Shown: positions 8,168 through 16,796 of the stretch, piece by piece
How the letters are laid out: the number at the start of each line of letters is the position of its first letter
How positions within the stretch are numbered: position 1 is the first letter of the stretch
NCBI RefSeq assembly: GCF_000013725.1
Contig: NC_007955.1
Coordinates: 465,579 to 529,578, forward strand
Direction: 5' to 3'
Length of the DNA stretch: 64,000 nt
DNA from: Methanococcoides burtonii DSM 6242
GTDB lineage: Archaea > Halobacteriota > Methanosarcinia > Methanosarcinales > Methanosarcinaceae
Made by a program: the position numbers and the translations under genes
The notes under the pieces: model-generated
What the model saw: only the letters and a program-made list of their open reading frames with translations
Told to the model about the DNA's origin: nothing
Database searches by the model: none

Positions 8168-9595
8168 TCATCTATTAACCACTTCCCACATTCCGCCCTT
8201 ATCTGCCCCGATTCTCTTTAGTAATCCTTCATCTTTTAGTTTCTTGATGTGCCATTCAACACCTTTGGCTGTAATGCCTGTCAATTCAGCCAGTTCAGCA
8301 GTTGTTATCTTTGGAGTCTGGGACATAATGTCTAGTATTTTCTCCCTAGTTTTCTCCCTAGTTTTCCCCCTAGTTTTCTCCGACATTTCCTCCGACGCTT
8401 TATCGGAAATGGTGTCTTTGACCAGTGGGAAAGTGATCTTATAGAAATCTATATCGTTTGAAACCACAGGTTCGGTTTCGTAATAGGACTTCCAGCCGGT
8501 GAACATTTTGTCAAAGCCGGAACCGGCATTTTCGGAGAGTTTGATGACCCTGAAAATTCTCGTAATAATAGGGTTTCTTGGCATTGTGAAATCTTCTTTC
8601 ATGATGGATTCGATATCTTTTGGGAGACTGCCGGGATTTAGGAACTCTATTCTGTCAAGAAAAACCCTGATCCTTGGTTTCATAGGGCTGAAATAATCGG
8701 AGTGCATCAGAAGATTCACAAGAGCTTCACGGATAGCGGTAAGTTGTGGTTGGTTGTCAGTTGCAAAGCCGTCTGGCCTTAGGGTGAACGGGAGGTCGAT
8801 CTTCTTCATCAGGCGTTCAAAAATGCTAAAATAGAACCGGAACAGATTCTCTTCCTCATAAAGCCTGTAATTGTATCGGGTCGGAGCATCAGAATAGGAA
8901 GTACCCATAATTTCAAGATAATCGATCCGAAAATCAGTAAGCATCCGGTTGATGTTATCCTCATTGCCAAAGACCAGCAAACCTCCTATCGTGATCCTGC
9001 CATCGACCACAACCTGCAACTTCTCCAGCAATTCCTTCATTGATAATTTGTTATACCTGTGTTCAGGGTTCACATTCTCAAGATAGGTCCTGTAATCTGA
9101 GATCGTTCTCTCATCCAGATCATCAATAGTAAACCCGGTCAGTTCCTTATCCTTCAGGCCAAACGAAGAATCCCTGTACATCGCATCAATTTCAACATCC
9201 GTTGCCCGCTGGTCTCCGCTACCAGTTCGTATAAACGTGTTTTTCCTTGAATTGAAATAAACAGGCTTCTGTTCAGACGCAGGAACGTAAAAAGCAAGCA
9301 CGATCTTTCCATCAAAATCATACTTAGTGCTCTTCACCCTGATCTTCTGGTTGAACTTGTCCCCCCGAAGAGCCGTGGTGAAATTCTGCTCGATCCGTTC
9401 AGCATCCTCAACACCGGTGATCTCAAAATCCTTGTTCAGTTGCTCAACTCCAAAAACGAGCCAGCCACCATTTGTATTGGAAAATGCACTAACTGTCTCA
9501 AAACTGCTTTTTGGAATAGAAGACTTCGCCTCCTTGACCTCAAAATCTTCCCACTCAAGATCATCCAGCCTGTTGAACAGTTTAGTTTTATCCAT
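8168..9595 (-). CDS. AlbA_2 (Schlafen-type) ATP-binding regulator-like protein with C-terminal HTH
   Basis: A 475-residue protein. Residues about 15-130 form an AlbA_2 domain (W-E-D-F-E-V-K-E-A-K and S-N-T-N-G-G-W-L-V-F-G-V). The middle resembles the HATPase_c_4 module (R-E-A-L-V-N-L-L-M-H-S-D-Y, then N-P-G-S-L-P, then G-S-G-F-D-K-M). A repetitive K/T/R/E linker follows (about 400-420), ending in a winged helix (I-T-T-A-E-L-A-E-L-T-G-I-T). Such proteins are often found inside type I RM and other defence loci. Their biochemical role is unsettled: nucleic acid binding, regulation or an abortive effector. Spacing to hsdM is 41 bases. A paralogue occurs in the second RM operon. Confidence 0.85.
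   Translation of the reverse strand: MDKTKLFNRLDDLEWEDFEVKEAKSSIPKSSFETVSAFSNTNGGWLVFGVEQLNKDFEITGVEDAERIEQNFTTALRGDKFNQKIRVKSTKYDFDGKIVLAFYVPASEQKPVYFNSRKNTFIRTGSGDQRATDVEIDAMYRDSSFGLKDKELTGFTIDDLDERTISDYRTYLENVNPEHRYNKLSMKELLEKLQVVVDGRITIGGLLVFGNEDNINRMLTDFRIDYLEIMGTSYSDAPTRYNYRLYEEENLFRFYFSIFERLMKKIDLPFTLRPDGFATDNQPQLTAIREALVNLLMHSDYFSPMKPRIRVFLDRIEFLNPGSLPKDIESIMKEDFTMPRNPIITRIFRVIKLSENAGSGFDKMFTGWKSYYETEPVVSNDIDFYKITFPLVKDTISDKASEEMSEKTRGKTREKTREKILDIMSQTPKITTAELAELTGITAKGVEWHIKKLKDEGLLKRIGADKGGMWEVVNR
8346..8381. repeat. 12-bp in-frame repeat in the AlbA_2 linker
   Basis: Three 12-base units of ctagttttctcc type (one with a C change) lie head to tail, with a less regular unit just upstream. 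Each codes four residues (R-E-K-T or R-G-K-T) of the linker before the C-terminal helix-turn-helix. Because 12 is a multiple of three, copy-number change would lengthen or shorten the linker without a frameshift. Confidence 0.8.
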
Positions 9596-9636
9596 ATTTA
9601 GTACACCTATTTAAAAGATCCAGCTTCGATCAGGCA

Positions 9637-11343
9637 TTAAATATCATAACCCAAACCTGCCAGATTTTTCCTGATCTGCTCTTCCAGCTTGTCACTTTCC
9701 TCGAACTGTGTCTTCAACTTGCTCGTAAGAGAAGCCATCTTTGCGTCAAAGGGAATGCCATCATCCACTTCTGCCTCTGCACCTACATAGCGACCGGGAG
9801 TTAGAACGAAATTGTGCTTTTCGATGGTCGCGTGGTTTGCAGAGAAACAAAAGCCAGGCTCATTCTTGTCTTCTGACCAATTGTGTTGCCAGGTGTGGAA
9901 AGTATCCGCTATCCTTTGTATATCCTCATCCTTAAAATCACGCAGGACACGGTCTTTCATAAACCCAAGATTGCGTGCATCGATGAACAGAATTTCACCA
10001 TGTCTGTTCCTTTTATCATCCTTTGCAGCCTTGTCCTTGGTAAGGAAACAAATGCAAGCGGGAATCTGCGTATTAGTGAACAATTGACCGGGCAGTGCGA
10101 CCATGCATTCCACGATATCGTTCTCTACAAGTGTTTTACGTATCTTGCCCTCGTTATTGGTATTACTGCTCATGGAGCCGTTAGCAAGAAGAAGGGCCAT
10201 GCTCCCGGTTGGAGCAAGGTGGTGTAGCATGTGCTGCATCCACGCAAAGTTAGCATTGTTTTTAGGAGGAGTGCCATATTTCCAGCGTGGGTCATCTGCC
10301 AACTTCTCATGCCACCACTCCTTCATATTGAAAGGAGGGTTAGCCATCACGAAATCAGCACGCAGATCGGGATGCTGGTCATCGAGGAATGAATCGGCGT
10401 TCTTTTTACCGAAATTAAAATCAATACCACGGATAGCCATGTTCATGGCCGCCAGTTTCCACGTGGTCGGATTTGACTCCTGACCATACACGGAGATCTG
10501 CTTTTTCTGCTCGGAAGCATTGTAGTGCTTCACATTAGCGTGGTTTTCAATGAACTTATCACTGGAAACGAAAAAACCACCACTTCCCATGGCAGGATCA
10601 TAAACACGACCCTTGTAAGGCTCCAGCATCTCAACGATCAGAGTAACAATAGATTTCGGTGTATAGTACTGGCCACCCTGTTTGCCCTCAGCAAGTGCGA
10701 ACTGACCCAAAAAATACTCATACACATGACCGAGAATATCCTTTGACTTAAGGTTCAGCTTCTTATCGTTGAACTCAGGATGATGGAAACGGGTATTACT
10801 GAAATTATTGATAAGCCCGATAAGCTTCTCGGAATCAAGCTGATACTGACCGATCCTGTTAAGAATGCCTTTAAGCTTAGGATTGGCTTTCTCGATCTCA
10901 TCTAAAGCATTATCTATCAGCCAGGAGACCGACTTTAGCTTAACATCCTTGCCCTGTTCATTTTGCCATATAACAGTATTCAATGAAAGGACACTTTTTT
11001 CCTTAAGAATATCCCAGCGTGCAGTCTTTGGCACCCAGAAAACATTCTTCTCAGCATAATAATCCCTTATCTCCAGCTCCTCAGCAATAGCATGCTGATA
11101 TTCCTCAGTACTGGAATAATCCTCACGAGGCAGATAATATATATTCTCATCATCATCCTTTTTGAACAGCTCAACAAGTTCGTTCTGGCGCTCTTCGAAA
11201 GCATCAGACACATACTTAAGGAAGATCAAGCCCAAAACCACATGCTTGTAGTTAGCCACATCCATGTTAGAACGAAGTTTATCTGCTGCTTTCCAGAGCT
11301 TTGTCTCAAACTCTTTAAAGAATTCCTGTTCAATATCAGTCAT
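9637..11343 (-). CDS. hsdM: Type I RM modification subunit HsdM (N6-adenine methyltransferase)
   Basis: A 568-residue, full-length HsdM. The N-terminal HsdM_N helical domain comes first. The S-adenosylmethionine loop Y-D-P-A-M-G-S-G-G-F-F follows, and the catalytic N-P-P-F motif is at residues 335-338. The C-terminal part contacts HsdS. It would methylate adenine in host DNA at the site chosen by HsdS. In this locus hsdS is broken and no hsdR is present, so the enzyme probably has no partner unless it works with HsdS from the second locus, which is not supported by any visible feature. It is the first gene of the operon hsdM-AlbA_2-TIR-hsdS. Confidence 0.94.
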   Translation of the reverse strand: MTDIEQEFFKEFETKLWKAADKLRSNMDVANYKHVVLGLIFLKYVSDAFEERQNELVELFKKDDDENIYYLPREDYSSTEEYQHAIAEELEIRDYYAEKNVFWVPKTARWDILKEKSVLSLNTVIWQNEQGKDVKLKSVSWLIDNALDEIEKANPKLKGILNRIGQYQLDSEKLIGLINNFSNTRFHHPEFNDKKLNLKSKDILGHVYEYFLGQFALAEGKQGGQYYTPKSIVTLIVEMLEPYKGRVYDPAMGSGGFFVSSDKFIENHANVKHYNASEQKKQISVYGQESNPTTWKLAAMNMAIRGIDFNFGKKNADSFLDDQHPDLRADFVMANPPFNMKEWWHEKLADDPRWKYGTPPKNNANFAWMQHMLHHLAPTGSMALLLANGSMSSNTNNEGKIRKTLVENDIVECMVALPGQLFTNTQIPACICFLTKDKAAKDDKRNRHGEILFIDARNLGFMKDRVLRDFKDEDIQRIADTFHTWQHNWSEDKNEPGFCFSANHATIEKHNFVLTPGRYVGAEAEVDDGIPFDAKMASLTSKLKTQFEESDKLEEQIRKNLAGLGYDI

Positions 11344-11497
11344 AATTAATGCCTTCTATAAATAAAATATTAAGTGAATAAATGAATGATAAAATTCCAA
11401 AACTAAACCATTTCAAATACTTATTAAAAATAATACTATTTATGACTATTGATTTTGATTTGAATATCGAAAAAACAGAGAATGTGAGATCGATATC

Positions 11498-14323
11498 TCA
11501 CATATCATCAGGATACAAAGCCCTATCCATTTTTCTCAAACTGTCCCGTGCCTGCTTGATCTTAACATCATCAGGCTTCAATCTCAAGGCCTCATTATAG
11601 CATTCAATGGCATCTGCACGGTTATCGAGCATGCGTAAGCAATCCCCTTTACACTTCCACACCTTGGCATTATCCCTGTAACCAATATTCAGCAACCGGT
11701 TAAAGCACTCCAAAGCCAGAGGATACATCTTCATCTGAAGATAGGTGATGCCCTTATTGAACAGAGCAGTGACATTGTCCGGCTCCAGCTGTAAAGCCTT
11801 ATCAAAGCAATAGCAGGCCTTCTTATGGTCCTTCTCATCCCTGCCGGCAGCAATTCCAAGTTTTACCCACTCACCAGCGCTACCTGAACCCTGCTTCTTA
11901 AGCTTCCTCTTTGCCCTGTTCAAGGCCTCAGCAGGACTATCACCGGCTTTGGCAGGTCTGGAAATTCCACGACCATGGACAGCACTGCTCCTCTGTTTTG
12001 CGACCTCGGACAGATGGGTCCTCTGGGGGATGTACGCAGGTTTGCCAAGCATCTTCCTGAGGATCATTATCGCAGCATCCTTGTCCAGAGGCTCATTATT
12101 ATTGCCACATTTAGGGGACTGGATACATGAAGGACATCCACCCTTGCACGGACAGCCCTCTATGGCCTTCAATGTGACCTCAAGCATCTCCTCGATCTTT
12201 GCATAACCGGCTTCAGCATAGCCCACACCACCAGCATGACCATCATAGATGAAGATACCGCTTCTATTGCCTATATCCCCATGTTCGGGGGTTGAAATAC
12301 CGCCCACATCATTACGGTCAGCAAGCAAATGCAATGGATACATAGCGATCAGAGCATGCTCGATGGCATGGATACCGCCATTGAAATCCCTGTCGTGTTC
12401 CTCCACAAGACCAACAAGCCCATCAGGCAGCTCAAGCCAGAGAGCTTCGGTCTCAAGGCTGAACTCCGGCATATCAAGTTCGAACCTTCCAAGCTCATTT
12501 TCAGAACGAAGCTGAAGCTTCCTGTATCCCGTTACCTGCTGTATGACCTCGACATACCCGAAACCAACACTGACCCCATCAAAAGTAGAAAGAGGTTTGC
12601 TATCGATTACATCACGAACAGCAATATCAGAAGTTACCTGAGCCCTGGTATGATACGCATCTCTCGCCTTCTCGACCTGAATGATACGTTTCTCATGGTC
12701 CAGTTTCGTCACACAATACGGAGTACCCTGGTTGAAGTAAATAGCACCTTTAAAGCCCTCCCGATAAGCACGCAGCCTGTCTATATCCTTCTCAAGAGGC
12801 TTGCGGGAACCTTTCTCAAAGATAGTATAACCATTGCTCTCAGTGCCTCTGATATGGACCCGCATATGTGTCCCGCCATCCAGGGAACGCTTCTCAAAAC
12901 CGCCTTCAAGTAAGCCTTCTTCCTCAAGGGCAGCGACTATTCGTTTGAACTCCTCACCGAAATAACGCTCATCCTCATCCCTTAAAGGCAGCTCCTTTGC
13001 TGCACAGAGCAAATGGTCAGCCTGGATGTTCCTATTCGAGACATTGATGACAGCACGCTCGCACTCCTTAACAAAGAATTCTCCCGGATTTCTCATATAA
13101 TACTGATCAAGAGCATTAGAATCTGCAACCAGAACAACAATGCTCTCACTGCTGCCCCTACCCGCACGGCCTGCCTGCTGTCTGGCACTCATCAGAGTAC
13201 CCGGGAATCCATCGATAATACAGGCATCCAGACCTCCGATGTCAATACCAAGTTCAAGGGCCGTGGTCGAAATGACACCTGCGATCTCGCCTTTTGATAA
13301 TCCCTTCTCGATAGCCTCACGCTCATTACCATAATAGCCGCCTCTGTAAGAGCTGATGGTCTTTCTGACACCCCTACCTTCAAGCTGGTTCCTTGCTTCC
13401 ACGAACATCTTTTCGACCTTCTGTCTCGCCCTTGTAAAGACAATGGTCTGAAGGTCGTTCTGGACAAAGGTCGTGAAGATATTGACAGTATCACCAAAGC
13501 TCGCTTTCCGAACAGTGAAGTTCTTTGATCGGGAATAAAGAGGCGGGTTCCAGAACATGAACTTTTGAGCACCCCTGCCGGAACCGTCATTATCTATTAA
13601 CGTAACATCCCTGTCTATCAAAGCCGAAGTATGTTCCACTGGATTTCCAATGGTTGCAGTACAGCAGATATACTGCGGACTTGAACCATAATGATCACAA
13701 ATGCGGTTGAGCCTCCTCAGAAGGTTGGCCATATTGATACCTGTAACACCGCTATACGTGTGGCTCTCATCAAGAACTATATATTTGAGGTTCGAGAGGA
13801 ACTTCTTCCACTGCTGCTTCCACTGTAAAAAGCTCAAATGCACCATCTCGGGATTTGTAAAAAGGATACGTGGATTCCCATACTTCACTGCGGATTTCTC
13901 CTCAGGAGGCATTGTTCCGATGAACTTGTTAATATTGAGGTCAAGCCCCATACTATCCCTGAACTTCTCAAAGCTCTCAAGCTGGTCGTTCACAAGAGCG
14001 TTCAAAGGAGAAATATAAAGAGCAGTGGCATTAGGATCATCCATCAACGTCTCAAAGATAGGAAGCATGTAACACAACGATTTCCCACTGGCAGTACTGG
14101 TAGAAAGCACGATGTTCTTACCGTCCAGCACCTCCTTAACAGCATCAGCCTGATGAGTATAAAGTTCTTCGATGCCTTTCTCAGCAAGAGCATATCGTAT
14201 CAAAGGTTTAAGCTCGACCGAACCGAATTCCGCATCCCGTGGTAAAATATTCTCTACGTGAACTATCTGACCTTCATAGCCACGTGAAGAACTGATGATC
14301 TTGATAATTCCTGACATATCCAT
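11498..14323 (-). CDS. DEAD/DEAH helicase with DUF1998 zinc domain (MrfA/YprA type) and C-terminal TPR
   Basis: A 941-residue superfamily 2 helicase. Seen in order: Walker A T-A-S-G-K-S at 77-82, the D-E-S-H box in L-D-E-S-H-T-Y-S-G, motif VI Q-A-G-R-A-G-R-G, and a DUF1998 region. The DUF1998 cysteines are C-P-C-K-G-G-C-P-S-C-I-Q-S-P-K-C-G-N. Three tetratricopeptide repeats (about 820-930) then close the protein. MrfA proteins are 3'-5' helicases linked to mitomycin repair in Bacillus. The TPR tail is an addition to the usual architecture and suggests a protein partner. It lies 154 bases upstream of hsdM on the same strand. Membership of the RM operon is uncertain; it may be a housekeeping repair gene. 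Confidence 0.88.
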   Translation of the reverse strand: MDMSGIIKIISSSRGYEGQIVHVENILPRDAEFGSVELKPLIRYALAEKGIEELYTHQADAVKEVLDGKNIVLSTSTASGKSLCYMLPIFETLMDDPNATALYISPLNALVNDQLESFEKFRDSMGLDLNINKFIGTMPPEEKSAVKYGNPRILFTNPEMVHLSFLQWKQQWKKFLSNLKYIVLDESHTYSGVTGINMANLLRRLNRICDHYGSSPQYICCTATIGNPVEHTSALIDRDVTLIDNDGSGRGAQKFMFWNPPLYSRSKNFTVRKASFGDTVNIFTTFVQNDLQTIVFTRARQKVEKMFVEARNQLEGRGVRKTISSYRGGYYGNEREAIEKGLSKGEIAGVISTTALELGIDIGGLDACIIDGFPGTLMSARQQAGRAGRGSSESIVVLVADSNALDQYYMRNPGEFFVKECERAVINVSNRNIQADHLLCAAKELPLRDEDERYFGEEFKRIVAALEEEGLLEGGFEKRSLDGGTHMRVHIRGTESNGYTIFEKGSRKPLEKDIDRLRAYREGFKGAIYFNQGTPYCVTKLDHEKRIIQVEKARDAYHTRAQVTSDIAVRDVIDSKPLSTFDGVSVGFGYVEVIQQVTGYRKLQLRSENELGRFELDMPEFSLETEALWLELPDGLVGLVEEHDRDFNGGIHAIEHALIAMYPLHLLADRNDVGGISTPEHGDIGNRSGIFIYDGHAGGVGYAEAGYAKIEEMLEVTLKAIEGCPCKGGCPSCIQSPKCGNNNEPLDKDAAIMILRKMLGKPAYIPQRTHLSEVAKQRSSAVHGRGISRPAKAGDSPAEALNRAKRKLKKQGSGSAGEWVKLGIAAGRDEKDHKKACYCFDKALQLEPDNVTALFNKGITYLQMKMYPLALECFNRLLNIGYRDNAKVWKCKGDCLRMLDNRADAIECYNEALRLKPDDVKIKQARDSLRKMDRALYPDDM

Positions 14324-14508
14324 TGATTAAAACCAACCGTAACAACACTTGATGATACTTAAAATCTCAGGAAAGGAAGATCTTAAAAAGTGAACTTATC
14401 AGATTAGACTGTAATTTCAGCAATTCTAATTCATGGTATCTTTTTACAATATAATATATATACATAAATCATATATGGACAAGACATTAATTAATTTCTA
14501 AAGTCAAA

Positions 14509-14622
14509 ATGGACATTTCAAACTCATTTGAACTCCATGTTCCCAAAGGCACGATTATATTACCTTTGCAAAAATTTAAGGTTTACTTGACCATAGCTTT
14601 TGGAATAAAACAACATAGGTAA
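14509..14622 (+). CDS. Possible 37-codon ORF upstream of the secreted protein gene
   Basis: An ATG-initiated frame of 37 codons ends 4 bases before the next gene's ATG. It begins M-D-I-S-N-S-F-E-L-H-V-P-K-G. No good ribosome binding site and no recognised family. It may be a leader peptide or chance. Confidence 0.2.
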   Translation: MDISNSFELHVPKGTIILPLQKFKVYLTIAFGIKQHR

Positions 14623-14626
14623 AGAA

Positions 14627-15394
14627 ATGATTACAAAGAAGAGATTAGGAATAAGAAAGCTACTTGTGATGATGCTACTGTTGAACATGTTGTTTGTTCC
14701 ACTTGTTAGTGCAGAAGACGAATTCGAAAATATTGAGTACACAACACATTATTATACTTCTGATATGGCATTATCATATTTTTCAGAATTGGAACATGAA
14801 ACCATTATGAATCTCACAAATCCTGATAGTGGGATCTACAGTCCAAATGTAATCAAAGTTTATGGAGAACTCCCTAAGATTGAAAATGCCAGTCAATTAA
14901 TAAAATATATTAAATCTCTAAGAAAAGTGCGAGATGAATCCTATGATGAAATAAGCCCATTTTTGTATTCCGAAGGCCCTATTGTACTCTATGGATACAA
15001 TACAATGTTAGGGTATTTTGCAATTGACCTTTATAGTAATGATGGGCAGATAATATATTCTGAAGCAGCAATTAATAATATCTATGATGTTGTAAAAAAT
15101 CAGGCAAATGAGTGTGGGGTGAATAGTATACCTGTGGTATTTCATCTTACAAATCATACGGGATGTATTGGATATTTTGATGTTGACTATCCATTTCTAG
15201 ACGAAACTACAGTAATAAACGAAACTACAGTAATAAACGAAACTATAGTAATAAACGAAACTACAGAGAAAAATGAAACCTCAAATGTAAGTGTTCCTAA
15301 TAAGAATGATACTAAGAAATATATTCCAGGAATTGGATCCTTTTATTGTCTATTGATTCTGTTTATAGCTTCTTATCGACGGAGTCAGTTGTAA
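14627..15394 (+). CDS. Secreted, membrane-anchored protein of unknown function
   Basis: A 255-residue protein with an N-terminal signal peptide (basic start, hydrophobic L-L-V-M-M-L-L-L-N-M-L, then V-S-A-E-D). It has a large extracellular domain, a threonine/asparagine-rich stalk (about 193-225) made of N-E-T repeats that are N-glycosylation sequons, and a C-terminal hydrophobic anchor with a basic end. The Y-I-P-G-I-G-S-F start of the anchor resembles the PGF-CTERM type of archaeosortase signal but is not an exact match. The extracellular domain is not recognised. It likely sits on the cell surface. Confidence 0.6.
   Translation: MITKKRLGIRKLLVMMLLLNMLFVPLVSAEDEFENIEYTTHYYTSDMALSYFSELEHETIMNLTNPDSGIYSPNVIKVYGELPKIENASQLIKYIKSLRKVRDESYDEISPFLYSEGPIVLYGYNTMLGYFAIDLYSNDGQIIYSEAAINNIYDVVKNQANECGVNSIPVVFHLTNHTGCIGYFDVDYPFLDETTVINETTVINETIVINETTEKNETSNVSVPNKNDTKKYIPGIGSFYCLLILFIASYRRSQL
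15203..15256 (+). repeat. 18-bp tandem repeat coding the N-E-T stalk
   Basis: Three 18-base units of gaaactacagtaataaac, the third with one change, lie head to tail and a partial unit follows. Each codes E-T-T-V-I-N. Every unit adds an N-glycosylation sequon, so copy number sets stalk length and possibly glycan density. Confidence 0.85.
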
Positions 15395-15522
15395 AATTAT
15401 AGGAGGAAATACTGATCATAACAGGAAATGACAGTATTTTGTTCCAGAATAAATATTTTTATTATGCCTCAGTTTTCATAGGTAAACTCGTAAAGAGAAA
15501 AGCTAATTTGATGACCTCAAAC

Positions 15523-16134
15523 TTATTTCCTGTATTGCGGTGTGAGCTTCTTTTCGATCCTGGTAAATATAATATCAAATGCTATCGCTATCAGAATGGC
15601 TGGAATAGCACCTGCGAGGATCTTCTCATTATTGAATGCAACAAGTCCCTGGAATATCAGCTCTCCAAGGCCACCACTTCCAATATACGCCGTGAGAATA
15701 GCAATGCTGTTGATGAGTATGAAAGCGAACTTAATGCCTGCAAAAATAGCGGGATAAGCATTTGGCAACCTAACATAGCGAAGTATCTGCCACTCGTTCA
15801 GCCCGATACCGTCCGCATAATCAAGCATTGACGGATCGACCGTTGAAAGCCCAATATACGTGTTCTTGATTATCGGAAGCAAAGCACGAAGCAATATTGC
15901 CACCACTGCAGGATAGAAACCAATTCCCATAAGAGGGACAACGATAGCAACAACTGCAAAACTTGGGACCGCTTGTGCAAGATTTGCAAACTTGATCACC
16001 ACATAACCAAAGCGCTTGTTGTAAAGAGAACCAAATGCAAGAGGCATGGATATGCAAATGCTTATGATCAGTGTCAGAACCACCAATACCAGGTGGTCAG
16101 CAGTATGGCTGAGTATCGTCTCAAGAGTTACCAT
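15523..16134 (-). CDS. Osmoprotectant ABC transporter permease (OpuC-like, distal)
   Basis: A 203-residue permease with about five membrane helices and the BPD-type ABC coupling loop. The loop lies around Y-A-D-G-I-G-L-N-E-W-Q-I-L-R-Y-V-R-L-P and G-S-G-G-L-G-E. It matches the short permeases of the OpuB/OpuC (YehWXYZ) osmoprotectant importers. It overlaps the upstream permease gene by 7 bases and is the last gene of the four-gene operon. With the other permease it would form the membrane channel for glycine betaine, choline or a similar solute. Confidence 0.9.
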   Translation of the reverse strand: MVTLETILSHTADHLVLVVLTLIISICISMPLAFGSLYNKRFGYVVIKFANLAQAVPSFAVVAIVVPLMGIGFYPAVVAILLRALLPIIKNTYIGLSTVDPSMLDYADGIGLNEWQILRYVRLPNAYPAIFAGIKFAFILINSIAILTAYIGSGGLGELIFQGLVAFNNEKILAGAIPAILIAIAFDIIFTRIEKKLTPQYRK

Positions 16135-16796
16135 ATACCATACCTCTTTTGAAGACGTTTCTCAACAATTCCGGCAAGTCCGTCAAAGATAACAGCGAGC
16201 AAACCTGTCCAGAGACCAGCCACCAGGATCGTATTTATCTTATAGAGCTGTATTCCGGCAATAAGAGCTGCCCCAAGTCCACCGGCAGCAATGAGACCAC
16301 CAAGTGTTACAACGCCCATGGTAAATACAAGAGCTATACGCAAACCTCCAACGATCATCGGCAAAGAAAGAGGTATCCTGACCTTGAACAGGATATCCCT
16401 TTCGGATAGTCCCATTGCACGTGCAATATCAACATATTTGAGATCCACTTCTTTAAGACCGGTATAGGTATTTCGTGTAATCGGCAAAAGGGAATAAAGT
16501 ACTGATGCTACAATAGTAGGACCACTTCCAAGACCGAATATGGGCAATAGCAGTACCAATAGTGGAATATCGGGTATTGTCTCTACAAGATTTAAAAGAT
16601 TGAGCATAGGATGTGCTATTTTTGGCCTGGAGTAAAGGAACAATCCAAGAAAAACACCTATGATGGAAGCCAGAACTATGGCAATGCCGAACATCGTCAG
16701 ATGCTCGATCGTACGCAATGTCAAAGAGTTCGTTTCCCACACTTCAATAAGAGTAGATAATAACAGAGAATCACCCCTTCTATGTTCCTTATCCAA
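16128..16796 (-). CDS. Osmoprotectant ABC transporter permease (OpuC-like, proximal)
   Basis: A 222-residue permease with about five to six membrane helices and the coupling-loop pattern A-R-A-M-G-L-S-E-R-D-I-L-F-K-V-R-I-P-L, then G-A-A-L-I-A-G-I. It is homologous to the following gene and typical of OpuC-type systems, which use two different permeases. It overlaps the ATPase gene by 8 bases and the next permease by 7, so translation is coupled. Substrate is inferred to be a quaternary amine. Confidence 0.9.
   Translation of the reverse strand: MDKEHRRGDSLLLSTLIEVWETNSLTLRTIEHLTMFGIAIVLASIIGVFLGLFLYSRPKIAHPMLNLLNLVETIPDIPLLVLLLPIFGLGSGPTIVASVLYSLLPITRNTYTGLKEVDLKYVDIARAMGLSERDILFKVRIPLSLPMIVGGLRIALVFTMGVVTLGGLIAAGGLGAALIAGIQLYKINTILVAGLWTGLLAVIFDGLAGIVEKRLQKRYGIW

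Noticed and set aside
9637-11343. HsdM of the first locus rescuing the frameshifted HsdM of the second locus
   Set aside because: The two HsdM proteins differ in length and sequence and no feature shows that they share an HsdS. It is possible but unsupported.
11498-14323. DUF1998 helicase as part of a DISARM system
   Set aside because: DISARM needs drmB with a separate DUF1998 protein, drmC and a specific methylase. This gene is a single MrfA-type helicase and the neighbours are type I RM genes.
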